Below are positions 32,810 through 42,700 of a stretch of 64,000 nucleotides of DNA, in pieces; within the stretch, counting starts at the first letter, position 1; each line of letters starts with the position of its first letter. The translations under genes were made by a program, and so were the position numbers. Source of the DNA: Thermoplasmata archaeon (GTDB lineage Archaea > Thermoplasmatota > Thermoplasmata > Lutacidiplasmatales > UBA184); contig JAKIWL010000001.1 of NCBI GenBank assembly GCA_022750055.1, forward strand, positions 62,001-126,000. The letters are read 5' to 3'. Under the pieces are notes generated by a model, which worked only from the letters and a program-made list of their open reading frames with translations, made no database searches and was not told where the DNA came from.

Positions 32810-34012
32810 TCAGCCCGCCCCGCGCGGGGCCGTCACGAACGGCAGTCGGACGACTTCGGCCGGGACGATCCGACCGCGGACGTCGACCGTGACCGCGGTG
32901 CCGGGCGAGGCCAGGGCGACCGGCAGGTAGGCGAGCGCGATGCCGTGATGCAGGGTGGGAGACATCCCTCCACTCGTCACGGTCGTCACCGCCTCCCCAT
33001 GGGCGAGCACCGGCGTCCCGTGTCGGGGGATGGCGTCCGGAGTCTCGATCGAGATCCCCGAGAGCCTCACCTTCAGTCCTTCCGTGCGTTGCTTCTCCAG
33101 GGATTCACGACCGACGAACGCATGTCCCATCTCGACGAACCGATCCTGGGCGGCCTCGAGGGGCGTTCGGTCCTCGTGGAAATCCTGCCCGGAGAGCAGG
33201 TAGCCCTTCTCCAGGCGCAGCGTGTCCCGCGCGCCGAGCCCGACCGGACGGGCCCCGGCCTCGACGAGGCGTTCGGCGATCTCGACGGCTCGGTCGCCGC
33301 GGACGAACAGCTCGGCGCCAGCCTCGCCCGTATACCCGGTCCGGCTCACCAGGATCCCATCGGCCAGATCGCGCTCGAGGTCGACGCCGAGGCGGCCGGA
33401 TCTCGGAACGGGTCCGGATCGTTCGGCGCCGAACAGGCGCGCGTGGTAAACGGCGAGGTCGCCGAGCGCCCAACCAAAGGTCGCCTCGAGAAGGCCCGGG
33501 GCCTTCGGTCCCTGCACCGCGAGGATCGCGACGCGGCCGTTGTGCCGGCCGATCGTGGTGTCCGGCCGGCGGTGCTGCCGGAGGAGGTCGTACACTCTCG
33601 AGGCCGTGGCCGCGTTTGGGACCACCACGTACGACGGCGGCTCGTCCCCTCCCCGGTCGACGCGGGTGATGAGTAGGTCGTCGATGATCTGGCCTTCTAG
33701 GTTCAGGAGGAAGGTGTAGCGGACCCGACCCGGCGTGAGACGCAGGACGTCCGCGGTCGTCCGACGGGCGAGCAGGGCCGCCGCCGAGGCGCCGTGCACG
33801 GTCAGGATCCCCATGTGGGAGACGTCGAACAGTCCCACGGCGCTGCGTACCGCCTGATGCTCGGCGAGGATGCCCTCGTAGTACAGCGGCATCTCCCAGC
33901 CGGCGAACGGCACGAGGTGGGCGTGGTGGGCTTCGTGGAACGGGAACAGGGGGGTACGAAGCAGGGGCAGCGCCTCGGCCGGCGCCGGGGGCGTACGAGG
34001 GACCGAACTCAC
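32810..34012 (-). CDS. gcvT: Glycine cleavage T-protein (aminomethyltransferase)
   Basis: The 400-residue folate-binding protein shows LVPFAGWEMPLYYEGILAEH, VGLFDVSHMGILTVHG with the conserved Asp-x-Ser-His, YTFLLNLEGQIIDDLLITR, and SRTGYTGEAGAELFV, then ARDTLRLEKGYLLSGQD. T-protein transfers the methylene group of glycine to tetrahydrofolate. GcvH, GcvP and lipoamide dehydrogenase are not nearby; the gene is instead sandwiched between purP and nadC. GTG start overlaps the purP stop in GTGA. Confidence 0.93.
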   Translation of the reverse strand: MSSVPRTPPAPAEALPLLRTPLFPFHEAHHAHLVPFAGWEMPLYYEGILAEHQAVRSAVGLFDVSHMGILTVHGASAAALLARRTTADVLRLTPGRVRYTFLLNLEGQIIDDLLITRVDRGGDEPPSYVVVPNAATASRVYDLLRQHRRPDTTIGRHNGRVAILAVQGPKAPGLLEATFGWALGDLAVYHARLFGAERSGPVPRSGRLGVDLERDLADGILVSRTGYTGEAGAELFVRGDRAVEIAERLVEAGARPVGLGARDTLRLEKGYLLSGQDFHEDRTPLEAAQDRFVEMGHAFVGRESLEKQRTEGLKVRLSGISIETPDAIPRHGTPVLAHGEAVTTVTSGGMSPTLHHGIALAYLPVALASPGTAVTVDVRGRIVPAEVVRLPFVTAPRGAG

Positions 34013-35163
34013 GTGACCACCTCGTTCAGCCGGCCCATCTGGAGCGCCGTGCGGACCTCCCGAGCGATCCGACGTCCCGTGCTCATGGGCTCCCCCCAGA
34101 GCGCGTTACCGTAGGGGTGGCCCACCGAGAGGTGGATGTTCGTCCCTCCCCCGATGCGGGCCGCGACGTCGAAGACGGTCGGCTTGCCGTCCCGGTCGAG
34201 GCAGGTCTGCAGCGTGAACGCTCCCAGGATCCCCGGGGGATAGCGAGCGCGGGCGGCGTCAACGAACCGCTCCCCGATCCGGAAGACCTCCTCCAGGATC
34301 GACTCCCGCACCGTCAGGCTCGCGTGACCGACCACGGTGTAGTCCGGTATCCGCGCCGCTTCGGGCAGCTCGAGCTGCTGAGGGGCCGGAAGCCGGACGA
34401 GACCATCGAGGGAGCTCTCGCGCCGCTCGTCGACGCCTAGGAGCTCGAGCCCGTCGGAACGGGCGGCAAGGGGGGAGAAGAAGAAGTTGAAGTTGAAGAC
34501 GGGCCCGATCACATATCGCTCGATCCGAGCGCTCGCCAGGTCGGCCTCGGCGATCACCCCGCGCGCGAGCAGGCCCGCTCGCTTCCGTTCGAACTCCGAT
34601 CGGGAGGCCGCTGTGAAGAAGCCGCGTTCCAGTCGTTTCTCGGCGTGCGGGAGCTTGACGATGACGAGTCCGTCGATCTCCGCGGGGGAGGGGACGGCCG
34701 CGGGCGCCGGGATGCCGGCCGCCTCGAGGAGGGTATAGTAGTTCTCGCGCTCGCTGCGCTCCTCGATCCGCAGGAGGGCCCTCGAACCGACGATCGGGAC
34801 CCGAAGATCTCGCTCGATCGCGTCGCTCGACAGATAGGAGCTCAACGCTCGGTTCGGGACCAGCAGGGCCGCGGCGTCGCGAAGCCGCGCCTGGGCGTCT
34901 GGGGCGGCGACCTCCGAGAACCTCGGGTAGGTCCACACCTCGTCCACGCACCCTCGGATGCGTTGGCCCGCCGGGTCTCGAACCGACCGGAAGTAGCGCG
35001 AGTAGGTCGTTTCCCGACCCTGCTCGGCGAGGACCAGCGTCCGGAATCCCTCCGAGGCCGCCCCCTCCGCGATGTCGAGGGCCGAGTGCGACCCGACCGC
35101 GGCGATCCGGGGCTCGGCGGGATATCCCGCCACGATCTGCTCGATCTCCCCTCGAGGGATCAT
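34009..35163 (-). CDS. purP: Formate-dependent FAICAR synthetase
   Basis: This 384-residue ATP-grasp enzyme makes FAICAR from AICAR, formate and ATP, the archaeal alternative to the folate-dependent PurH step. It has AAVGSHSALDIAEGAASEGFR at the N-terminus, VIVKLPHAEKRLERGFF, GPVFNFNFFFSPLAARSDG (the conserved NFN.FFSPL block), ELLGVDERRESSLDGLVRLP and FDVAARIGGGTNIHLSVG. Length matches PurP. ATG overlaps the stop of the molybdenum hydroxylase large subunit in ATGA. A complete PurH is also encoded at 48014. Confidence 0.94.
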   Translation of the reverse strand: MIPRGEIEQIVAGYPAEPRIAAVGSHSALDIAEGAASEGFRTLVLAEQGRETTYSRYFRSVRDPAGQRIRGCVDEVWTYPRFSEVAAPDAQARLRDAAALLVPNRALSSYLSSDAIERDLRVPIVGSRALLRIEERSERENYYTLLEAAGIPAPAAVPSPAEIDGLVIVKLPHAEKRLERGFFTAASRSEFERKRAGLLARGVIAEADLASARIERYVIGPVFNFNFFFSPLAARSDGLELLGVDERRESSLDGLVRLPAPQQLELPEAARIPDYTVVGHASLTVRESILEEVFRIGERFVDAARARYPPGILGAFTLQTCLDRDGKPTVFDVAARIGGGTNIHLSVGHPYGNALWGEPMSTGRRIAREVRTALQMGRLNEVVT

Positions 35164-37370
35164 CGGCGAGGGTGAGATTCCGCGAGCTTAAGGGCTCGGC
35201 TCACGCGCTCGGGAGTGAGCGGCAGCTCGAACACGCGCGTCCGGGTCGCGTCATAGACGGCGTTCGCCACGGCCGCTGGGACCGCGATGATGGGAGGCTC
35301 TCCCATCCCCTTCGCCCCGAACGGACCCGCCCCCCGCTCTCCCTCGAGCGTGACGATCTCGATGGGCGGGACCTCGCCTAGGGTCGGGATCCGGTAGTCC
35401 AACAGCGACGGGTTCAGCATCCGGCCCTCGCCGGACCAGAGGGTCTCCTCGGTCAGGGCCGTCCCCAACCCCATGGCCACTCCCCCCTCCACCTGCCCTC
35501 GGACCATCTGGGAGTCGAGCACCGTGCCGACGTCGTGGATCGCGGCGGAACGCACGACCTGGACGGTGCCGGTCTCCCGGTCGACGTCGACCTCGCAGAC
35601 GTGGAGGGCCGCCGTGAAGTCGGTGTAGGAATAGAACGTACCATCGAGAACGCGTCGACCGTCGATCGCGCCGCCCTGACCGTAGTGTTTGCCCCCGACG
35701 ACGAGGCCGCCGTCCGCCCGTTCGTTCTCGGTGAGGACCGAGGAGACGCGGCGTGAGCCGGAGGCCCCGACGATCACGATGCCCGACGCGCCTGCCTCGA
35801 GCCGGAGGTCGGAGTCACCGGTTCGTGCGGCGAGGGTCTGGAGGAGGAGCCGACCCGCCCCCTCGATGGCACGGCCGAGCGCCGCCACCGTGCGGCTTCC
35901 AAAGACGCCAGAGTCGAACGGGGCGCTCGCGGTGTCCGAATCGGTCACCCGGATCGACTCCCCGGGCAGTCCCGTGACCCGCTCGGCGACCGCGACGAGG
36001 CCGCGGACGATGCTCCCGCTCCCGATCTCGTGCTCTCCCTGCTCGATGACGAGTCCGCTATCGCTCAGGCGCAATCGGACCTCCCCGCCGGCCGAGGTGC
36101 TCGTGGACCAGAATCCGAGGCCGACGCCGATGCCGTGCCCTTCCGGCAAACCGACCCGCCATCGATCCACCGTCTTTCGGGCCACCGCCAGCGCCCGGGA
36201 CGCCCCGAACGGACCGACCGGCTGCCCCAGGAACGTCGCATCCCCCTCCTTCCAGACCTGCGCCTCCCGGAATTCGATCGGGTCCACCCCGAGGCGGCGC
36301 GCGAGCCCCTCCAAGTGGGATTCCTCCGCGAACACGCATTGCGGGGCGAATGGCGCGCGGTGGGGTCCGAAGGGAGGCTTGTGGGTCTGGACCGCGTAGC
36401 CTTCCACCTCGTAGGCGGATACCCGATAGGGCCCCAGCAGGAACCCGATCGAGTAGCCGGTCGCAAAGTCCCGACCGGGCAGCGAGGCGCCGGATTCGAG
36501 GAGAAGTCGCACCCGACGGGCGGTGATGGTGCCCCCAGAGACCGCCGTATCGAGACGGATGACCGAGCCGAGCGTCGTCCGCCCGATGCCGAACTCCTCG
36601 GGGTAGCCGAAGGCGAGCCGTACCGGCGTTCCCGAAGCGCTCGCGAGCGCGAGCGCGTACGGCTCGAGGAACGCGGCCCCCTTCCCGCCGAACCCTCCGC
36701 CGACCCAAGTCCCTTCGACCACGAGACGTTCCGGTGCGATCCCCAGGATCTCGGCCGCATCCTCTCGCACGCCGAACGGGGTCTGGGTCGTCGTGGTCAC
36801 GTGCCATCCACCGGCCGTCGCCTCCGCGATGCAGGCGTGCGGTTCGATCGCCACCTGGCAGACCCCCGAAGTCCGGTACGTCTCGGAGTGGACCAACTCC
36901 GCGGACTCGAACGCCCTCTCGACGGGTCCGAAGCGAGCGTGAACGTGGGCGACCACGCCCTCGGAGCCGGCGGCCCCGGGTCCCGGCCATTCAGGGAATC
37001 GCTGTTCGATGTCGGAGAGGACCGGAAGCGATTCCACCCGGACGCGCACCGCCGCGGCCGCGGAGCGAGCCTGCGAGAGCGTTCTCGCCGCCACGGCGGC
37101 GACGGGTTGTCCACGGTAGACGACCTCCTGCCGAGGGAACAGGGGCCGCTCGGAAGCCTGCGCCGAAGGGAGGAGCCGCTCGACCTCGGTCGGACCGATC
37201 GCAGCGACGACGCCGGGCATCGTCCGAGCGGCCGATACGTCCACGTCGAGGAGGCGCCCGTGGGCCACGGGCGAGGGCACCAGAGCGCCCCACGCCATGC
37301 CGGCGACGTCGAGGTCCATGCCGAACCGAGCGCGTCCGGAGAGCTTCACGCCCGCATCGGAGCGGGTCAT
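35160..37370 (-). CDS. Molybdenum hydroxylase large (molybdopterin) subunit
   Basis: The 736-residue catalytic subunit belongs to the xanthine dehydrogenase/aldehyde oxidase family and should bind molybdopterin cytosine dinucleotide. It has LPSAQASERPLFPRQEVVYRGQPVA, TQTPFGVREDAAEILGI, VGGGFGGKGAAFLEPYALAL, PHRAPFAPQCVFAEESHLE, and a C-terminal GAGPFGAKGMGEPPIIAVPAA whose Glu is the catalytic base. The CO dehydrogenase form-I loop (AYRCSFR) is absent, so CO oxidation is unlikely; the true substrate (purine, pyridine or aldehyde) is unknown. ATG overlaps the FeS subunit stop (ATGA), fixing the start. Confidence 0.9.
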   Translation of the reverse strand: MTRSDAGVKLSGRARFGMDLDVAGMAWGALVPSPVAHGRLLDVDVSAARTMPGVVAAIGPTEVERLLPSAQASERPLFPRQEVVYRGQPVAAVAARTLSQARSAAAAVRVRVESLPVLSDIEQRFPEWPGPGAAGSEGVVAHVHARFGPVERAFESAELVHSETYRTSGVCQVAIEPHACIAEATAGGWHVTTTTQTPFGVREDAAEILGIAPERLVVEGTWVGGGFGGKGAAFLEPYALALASASGTPVRLAFGYPEEFGIGRTTLGSVIRLDTAVSGGTITARRVRLLLESGASLPGRDFATGYSIGFLLGPYRVSAYEVEGYAVQTHKPPFGPHRAPFAPQCVFAEESHLEGLARRLGVDPIEFREAQVWKEGDATFLGQPVGPFGASRALAVARKTVDRWRVGLPEGHGIGVGLGFWSTSTSAGGEVRLRLSDSGLVIEQGEHEIGSGSIVRGLVAVAERVTGLPGESIRVTDSDTASAPFDSGVFGSRTVAALGRAIEGAGRLLLQTLAARTGDSDLRLEAGASGIVIVGASGSRRVSSVLTENERADGGLVVGGKHYGQGGAIDGRRVLDGTFYSYTDFTAALHVCEVDVDRETGTVQVVRSAAIHDVGTVLDSQMVRGQVEGGVAMGLGTALTEETLWSGEGRMLNPSLLDYRIPTLGEVPPIEIVTLEGERGAGPFGAKGMGEPPIIAVPAAVANAVYDATRTRVFELPLTPERVSRALKLAESHPRR

Positions 37371-37843
37371 CGGTCGGACTCCGTCAGTCGATGCACCGCG
37401 CGCACGATCGAGCCGTATCCGGTGCATCGGCACAGGTTGCCGGCCAGGCCCTCGAGCAACCGATCCGCGGGAGCCTCCGGGCCGAGCTCCTTGCAAAGAC
37501 CCACGAGCGCCATCACAAACCCCGGGGTACAGTATCCGCACTGGAGGGCGGGTTCGGTCGCGAACGCGCGGAGAACGTTCTTTCCGTCCGCGTCCTCGGC
37601 GATCCCTTCGATGGTCGTGATCGCCCCTTCCGTCGCGTCGAGGGTCAGGGTGAGGCAGGACAGGATCGAGGTCCCATCCCGCAGCACCGTGCAGGCCCCG
37701 CAGTCCCCGGACCGACAGCCTTCCTTCGTGCCCTTCAGGCCGAGGCGCCATCGCAAGGTGTCGAGCAGACGTTCCTCGGCGAGGACCCCCTCGCACTCGA
37801 CCGAGCGCCCGTTGACCGTCAGGCGCACGGTGTCTGCGCTCAT
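37367..37843 (-). CDS. Molybdenum hydroxylase small subunit, two [2Fe-2S]
   Basis: The 158-residue electron-transfer subunit has the plant-type ferredoxin motif CRSGDCGACTVLRDG...C near residues 43-62 and the second, alpha-helical [2Fe-2S] domain with QCGYCTPGFVM and LCRCTGYGSIV in the C-terminal half. Both clusters are complete. It passes electrons from the molybdenum site to the FAD subunit. It overlaps the genes on either side by four bases. Confidence 0.95.
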   Translation of the reverse strand: MSADTVRLTVNGRSVECEGVLAEERLLDTLRWRLGLKGTKEGCRSGDCGACTVLRDGTSILSCLTLTLDATEGAITTIEGIAEDADGKNVLRAFATEPALQCGYCTPGFVMALVGLCKELGPEAPADRLLEGLAGNLCRCTGYGSIVRAVHRLTESDR

Positions 37844-38679
37844 GCGCCCATCCGCGGAGGAGCCGCCTTCGCCAGAGCGCGCTTCAGGAGTACTCCCACG
37901 AGGCGTCTTCGGTAGGTCTCCGAGGCCCGACGGTCGGTCGCGAACGGCGCATCGCGAGCGGCGACGTCCGCGGCGCGGCTCACGTCCACCGAGCTCGGCA
38001 GCTCCTCACCCAGGATCGCCTCGGCGGCGGGAAGGCGGACCGGCCTCGGGACGATCCCCCCGAGCGCGACGGCCCAGCGATCTCCGTGGGGGAGCCGTGC
38101 GACCGCCACCCCGACCTGGGAGATGTCGTTCGACGGTCGAACCCGCTGCCAGGCGTAGGCCGACGCGGCCCGGGCCGGGAGGTCGATCGCTTCGATGAGT
38201 TCGCCGATTCCGAGATCGACGGAACGGGACCCCTTCAGGAAGCGGTCGAGCGGGACCGTTCGGCGCCCGGAGGGTCCGACGAGCTCGACCTGGGCCCCGA
38301 GGGCGAGCAGCACCGGGATCAGATCGGACGCCGGGGAGGCCCGGGCGATATTCCCGCCCACCGTCGCTCGGTGCCGAAGGGGGACGCTCCCGACGGAGCG
38401 GATCGCCTCGTAGAGACCAGGCAGGTCCCCGGCGAGGTCCGGGTCCCGCTCGAGGGTCCGTATCGGGAGGGTGCTGCCAATACGGAGTCGACCGCCCTTC
38501 CGCTCCAGACGGTCCCACGGGAGCCGGGCGAGGGAAACGATGCGCTCCGTCGCGACCCGACCGTCGTCGATATCGAGCAACAGGTCGGTCCCGCCGGACA
38601 GCGCGACCGAGCCCGGCTGGGCCGACATCGCAGCGACGGCCTCGTCGACCGTCGACGGACGGAGGAATGCCATCGGCAT
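37840..38679 (-). CDS. Molybdenum hydroxylase medium (FAD) subunit
   Basis: The 279-residue FAD-binding subunit starts MPMAFLRPSTVDEAVAAM and has ALSGGTDLLLDID (the FAD pyrophosphate loop), IGSTLPIRTLERDP, RHRATVGGNIARASPASDLIP (second FAD motif) and a C-terminal domain of the CO dehydrogenase flavoprotein type. It is the first gene of the operon that continues through purP, gcvT, nadC and nadA. A wHTH regulator gene is divergent from it 91 bases away. Confidence 0.93.
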   Translation of the reverse strand: MPMAFLRPSTVDEAVAAMSAQPGSVALSGGTDLLLDIDDGRVATERIVSLARLPWDRLERKGGRLRIGSTLPIRTLERDPDLAGDLPGLYEAIRSVGSVPLRHRATVGGNIARASPASDLIPVLLALGAQVELVGPSGRRTVPLDRFLKGSRSVDLGIGELIEAIDLPARAASAYAWQRVRPSNDISQVGVAVARLPHGDRWAVALGGIVPRPVRLPAAEAILGEELPSSVDVSRAADVAARDAPFATDRRASETYRRRLVGVLLKRALAKAAPPRMGA

Positions 38680-38770
38680 CGAAAGGGTGGACGCGACCGC
38701 GGTCCAAAACCCTTCCCCGGCCGGCCCGCGGGTGAACCGTTATCGTCTCCCTTCCGATGGACCGGCCCGA

Positions 38771-39286
38771 ATGCCCTTCGAGCTCGCGCTTCGTTCTCGC
38801 ACCCCCCTGACCCCCCTCCACGAGACCGACGAGGTCCTGACGGAGTTCCTGCGATGGATCGGATATCTCCCAGAACACGACGACGCGCGATCCGGTGAAG
38901 GTCCGGTCCGCGAGAGCCTCGGGTACCGGATCGTCCGGGACTGCCTGCTTCGGGACTTGAGCCGTCCCTGGTACGCCGAGGAGCTCGCCGCAGTGCTCAA
39001 AAGCTCCAAACCCTCGGTGTATCGTCACCTCAACAAGCTGAAGTCCCTCGACCTGCTCGAGGAGGTGGCAGGCAGTGCCGATGGCAAAGGACGCAAGGGC
39101 TACCGATTGCGATATGGGAACCTCTCCCGGGCCTGGGATTTCACCGAGGCCAACGCTCAGAACGCCCTGCGACGGTACCGAGAGACGGTGGACCACTTGC
39201 AGGGTCTGATCGAGCGGGACGCGACGGTACGGGCCGCCGCCCCCGCGACGCGACCGACGAAGTCGAAGGCCGGAGCGAATCCATGA
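38771..39286 (+). CDS. Winged helix-turn-helix transcriptional regulator
   Basis: The 171-residue protein has a wHTH domain near residues 55-125: LGYRIVRDCLLRDLSRPWYAEELAAVLKSSKPSVYRHLNKLKSLDLLEEV is the recognition region, followed by the wing (GKGRKGYRLRYG). The C-terminal helix (NALRRYRETVDHLQGLIERD) is likely for dimerisation. It is divergent from the molybdenum hydroxylase operon and overlaps the next gene in ATGA, so it may control that operon (inference). ATG at 38771 is chosen; the frame open upstream is a shadow. Confidence 0.78.
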   Translation: MPFELALRSRTPLTPLHETDEVLTEFLRWIGYLPEHDDARSGEGPVRESLGYRIVRDCLLRDLSRPWYAEELAAVLKSSKPSVYRHLNKLKSLDLLEEVAGSADGKGRKGYRLRYGNLSRAWDFTEANAQNALRRYRETVDHLQGLIERDATVRAAAPATRPTKSKAGANP

Positions 39287-39582
39287 GCGTCACGCCGCCT
39301 CCCAAGAAGCCCTCGATCGTGCTGACGGTCGGCTCCAAGGTGAGCGTCCGATCGGCCGGCAACGACAGCGACCCACTCGTCTCGAACGGGACGTTCCGCG
39401 GTCTCGTCTCCATCGGAGGGGACAGCTCGCTCGCGCTCGAGCTCGACGGCAAGGTGAAGGAGGAGAAGGGCCGAATCCGGCTGATCCCGATCAATGCCCT
39501 CCTCTCGCTCGACGTCCTCGAGGCGATGAAGCCGGAAGAGGAGAAGCGCTCGGAGCCTCCCGCGACCGGGTACTTCCGCTAG
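39283..39582 (+). CDS. Small SH3-like/conserved archaeal protein
   Basis: The 99-residue protein has a compact beta-rich middle: LTVGSKVSVRSAGNDSDPLVSNGTFRGLVSIGGDSSLALELDG and IRLIPINALLSLDVLEA, resembling small SH3/Sm-like archaeal proteins of unknown function. The ends are Pro- and Glu-rich. It is translationally coupled to the wHTH gene (ATGA), so the two may act together. Confidence 0.6.
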   Translation: MSVTPPPKKPSIVLTVGSKVSVRSAGNDSDPLVSNGTFRGLVSIGGDSSLALELDGKVKEEKGRIRLIPINALLSLDVLEAMKPEEEKRSEPPATGYFR

Positions 39583-39639
39583 GCCGACGATCCCGCCGGC
39601 GGGGCGGGCGGGCTTGGTGGGAGTTTCGGTCCGCGAGGC

Positions 39640-39715
39640 AGGGCCGCGCGGGATTTCGAACCCACGTCTTTGGCTTCGAAGGCCAAAAGGATAGTCCAGA
39701 CTACCCTACAAGCCC
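39640..39715 (-). tRNA. tRNA-Arg (anticodon TCG), atypical
   Basis: Read on the minus strand from 39715: acceptor GGGCTTG, T8-A9, a typical archaeal D arm (GGGTAGTCTGGACTATCC), a perfect anticodon stem TTGGC/GCCAA with loop CTTCGAA (anticodon TCG at 39679-39677) and a T arm GTGGG/CCCGC. Two features are odd: the T loop is TTCGAAAT, eight rather than seven bases, and acceptor pairs 6-67 (T/C) and 7-66 (G/G) mismatch. No intron or encoded CCA is seen. The first ten bases overlap the DP2 gene, and T8-A9-G10 is its TAG stop. Confidence 0.55.
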
Positions 39716-42700
39716 GCAGTCGGCGGAAGTGGTCTCTCGGTATTTGTCGGTTTTGAGGGCGCTTCGCTCTCCCCTTCCGCCGGGGTCCCCTCCGTCGGAG
39801 GGTCCGGGTCGCGAGGGGCGTACCCCTCGAGCGGCATCGGGGTCGCTTCGCGGGGAAAGAGGGTCTCCAGCGACGACTCGAGGATCTGGATCCGCTGCCG
39901 GACGTAGGGGGTGACGCCGGGGGTCGCCGCGAGCCGCTGGGAGAGGCCGAGGTACTTGCGGACCGCTCCTTCGAACACGGTGGGGAGGAGTTCGCCGCCG
40001 CACGTCGGTCCCCCCCCGCGGGCCTCGGTGCAGCGCCCGGCGATCGGCGGGCGGCGGAACGAGGTGCCGCACTTCTTGCAACGGAACTTCTGCGTCGCGA
40101 AGCTCTTGAGGTTCCCCATGAGGTCGGGAAGGAAATGGGCGTTCAGGACGAGCGTCACCGCATCCGCGAGGTCCACGGCCCGGATCTGCGCGGTCAGTAG
40201 TAGGGACTCCTCGACGATGGAGGACATCGAGCCGGCCTCCCGGTAGGCCGACCGGACGGGGCCCCCGGCGAGGTCGGTCGTGTCGTGGGTGAAAGCGAGC
40301 CCGACCATCGGGTCGGGGCGGGTGACGCGTTGCCCCAGCGTCTCGATGGAGCCTTCGACCTCCTTGGCCGGTCGTCCGCGCTCGGCCGCCCGGTAGAGGG
40401 CGAGCGGGTAGCGCGCGGCCACGTCGAGGTTGTGCGCCTCCTTGTCGACCTCGGTCAGGTCGAGGCGAGTGGTGAGCACGAGCGGCTTGTCCATCAAGGC
40501 GCCACGGCTTTCGGGCAGGTACGATCGAGAAAAATTGAGGAGGGCGTCGAGGAGGAGGGTGACCGAGTCCTCGTCCCCGTCACAGTTCCGGCGCTTCGCA
40601 GCGTGGAAGACCGGATGCGCGAAGCAGGCCTCCGCGTCGCTGAACCCGATGATCCGTCCGACGACCCCGCCGGAGGTATGGGGCGCGAGCGCCACGACGA
40701 GATGGCCCACGAGGTCCTCCTCTCGAGCGGCCCGGTAGTACGGCTCGCGGCCGTACAGCCAGGTCAGCTCGTCGTCGACGAACTGCGCGATCCGAACGAG
40801 GTAAGACAGGCAGGAACGCGACACCACGAGGTCCTGCGGCCGTAGCTCGACGAGCTGGTCCGTCTGCTCGAGCGGGCGGCCGGTCCAGTCCTCCACGTAT
40901 CCGAGGGAACGGGCTCGCTCGATCGAGAGGCCGACCTCCGCGGGCCGGAAATGGGTGAGCGGCAGGTCCGTGAGGTCGAATCGGCTCGTCCCGTCCTGGT
41001 AGACCGACACCCCGTGCGAGGCCCTCAGGATCCCCTTCTCGAGCATCTCGGGAACCTTGCCGGGGGAGGTGAGACCTTTGACTCCCTTCACCTCGGGGAC
41101 GCGCCGGAGCCGAAGCTTGTGGATCGCCGCCGTCCAGAGGGAGGGAATGGGCAACACCTCGGGCGATACGGCCCCTGTAGGCTCGGTATGCGACCCGCAA
41201 GCGCATTTCATCCAGACCGTCGAGCGTTGGCACGCCGGACAGGTCCGGACCCCGAGCTGGACGGTCGGCGCCAGATCTTCGTTCCGTCGAGCGGCCTCGG
41301 CGATCGATCGGCGGGCCCCTCCGGACTCCCCGATCGGAAAGAGGGCATGCACGTTCGGGCTCATGGAGCGCTGGCGGGCCTTCTCGGGTCGCCCGACCCG
41401 GGCGCCGATGCGAGTCGGGCCCCGCGCCTTGACGGTCACGGCGCCGAGTCGGCTCACGAGGGCGAGCGGGTTGGTGCCGATCGGGTCGACACCCACCCGT
41501 CGAACGAGCCTCGACCCCTCCACCGAAAGGCCGAGGCCGCCGACCAGGGCCTCGGAACACTCCCGCTCTCCGGCGATCTGCCCGCCCGATGGACCGAACA
41601 GGAATCCAAGCCGGGTCAGTACCTCTCGCTCCCCCCCTTCCCAGGGCAGGGTCAGCCGACCGTCGAGCCACCGACCGTGCCGTTCCACGTGCCGCGAGAG
41701 CGCCGCGATCTCGCTCGGGGTGACGTCGTGCCAGAACAGGAGGTGTCGAGGGTGCAGAGGGACCCCGTAACTTCGGGCCGTCTCGAGGGCCTCGGAGTAG
41801 GTCGGTGCGACCGGGTCGAGACCCGAGCTCGCACCGGCTTCGTCGAGCTCGGCGAGGTGCCAGTCGAGCGAGTATGCGCCGGCGACCAGGGGCCGATTGT
41901 TCTCGAGGAACTCGCCGAACGGGACGAGGAGCTCCCCGAGGTCTACGATCCGTCTCACCTGAGGCACGAGCTCCTCCGCGCGTTGGCGCTCGTGCACGGC
42001 CGTGACGGTGCCGTCGTTCAACTCGACGATCGGGCCGTCGACGGTATCGCACAGGCTGATCGCCGCTGCCTTACCCGGCAGCTCGATCTTCACCTGAGTG
42101 CCGACCGCGATGAAGCGCCGGAGGATGACCATCGTGGCGGGATTGACCGACAGGGAGGCGAGGCCGCCCGTTCGGGACCGACCGTAGACGAGACGGAAGC
42201 CCCCGGCCCGCCCCGGGTAGGCAAGCACGGGACGGCCACCGACCGCCTCCCGAAGGTACTTCGGATTCTGAGACTCGGCCGCGTCGTCGGGGTTCGCATG
42301 CCCGAGTTCCGTGAGGAACTCCCAGCCCGGTACGCCCAGCTTCTCGACGATCTTGTGGAGCTTCGCCGATTTCTGGCACAGCCCTTCGGCCAGCACGAGG
42401 CACGCGCCGCCTCGGATCCCGTTCGTCGGAACCCTCGGCAGGTTTCGAAACGCACTCACCTCGGCGTCCCCCTCGGTCGCTTCGCCCGAGACGCAGACCG
42501 GAACATGGCGGACCACGATCTCGATCTCTCGAGCGGTCGGGGCGTACTGCAGATGTTGGAGGTGTTTGTAGAGGGGAATCTCCTCCTGGTAGCGACCGAC
42601 CTCGGCGGTGTCGGGGACGTACGCGCCGAGGCCGAGGTCCCGCCGAACGATGTCGGCGAGGAGGACCGAGAGCGCCTGGGCCGTCCCGCCCGCGGCTCGG

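Noticed and set aside
35160-37370. CO dehydrogenase (coxL) as the identity of the molybdenum hydroxylase
   Set aside because: The form-I active-site loop AYRCSFR is absent; the aligned region reads PHRAPFAPQ, so only a general molybdenum hydroxylase call is supported.
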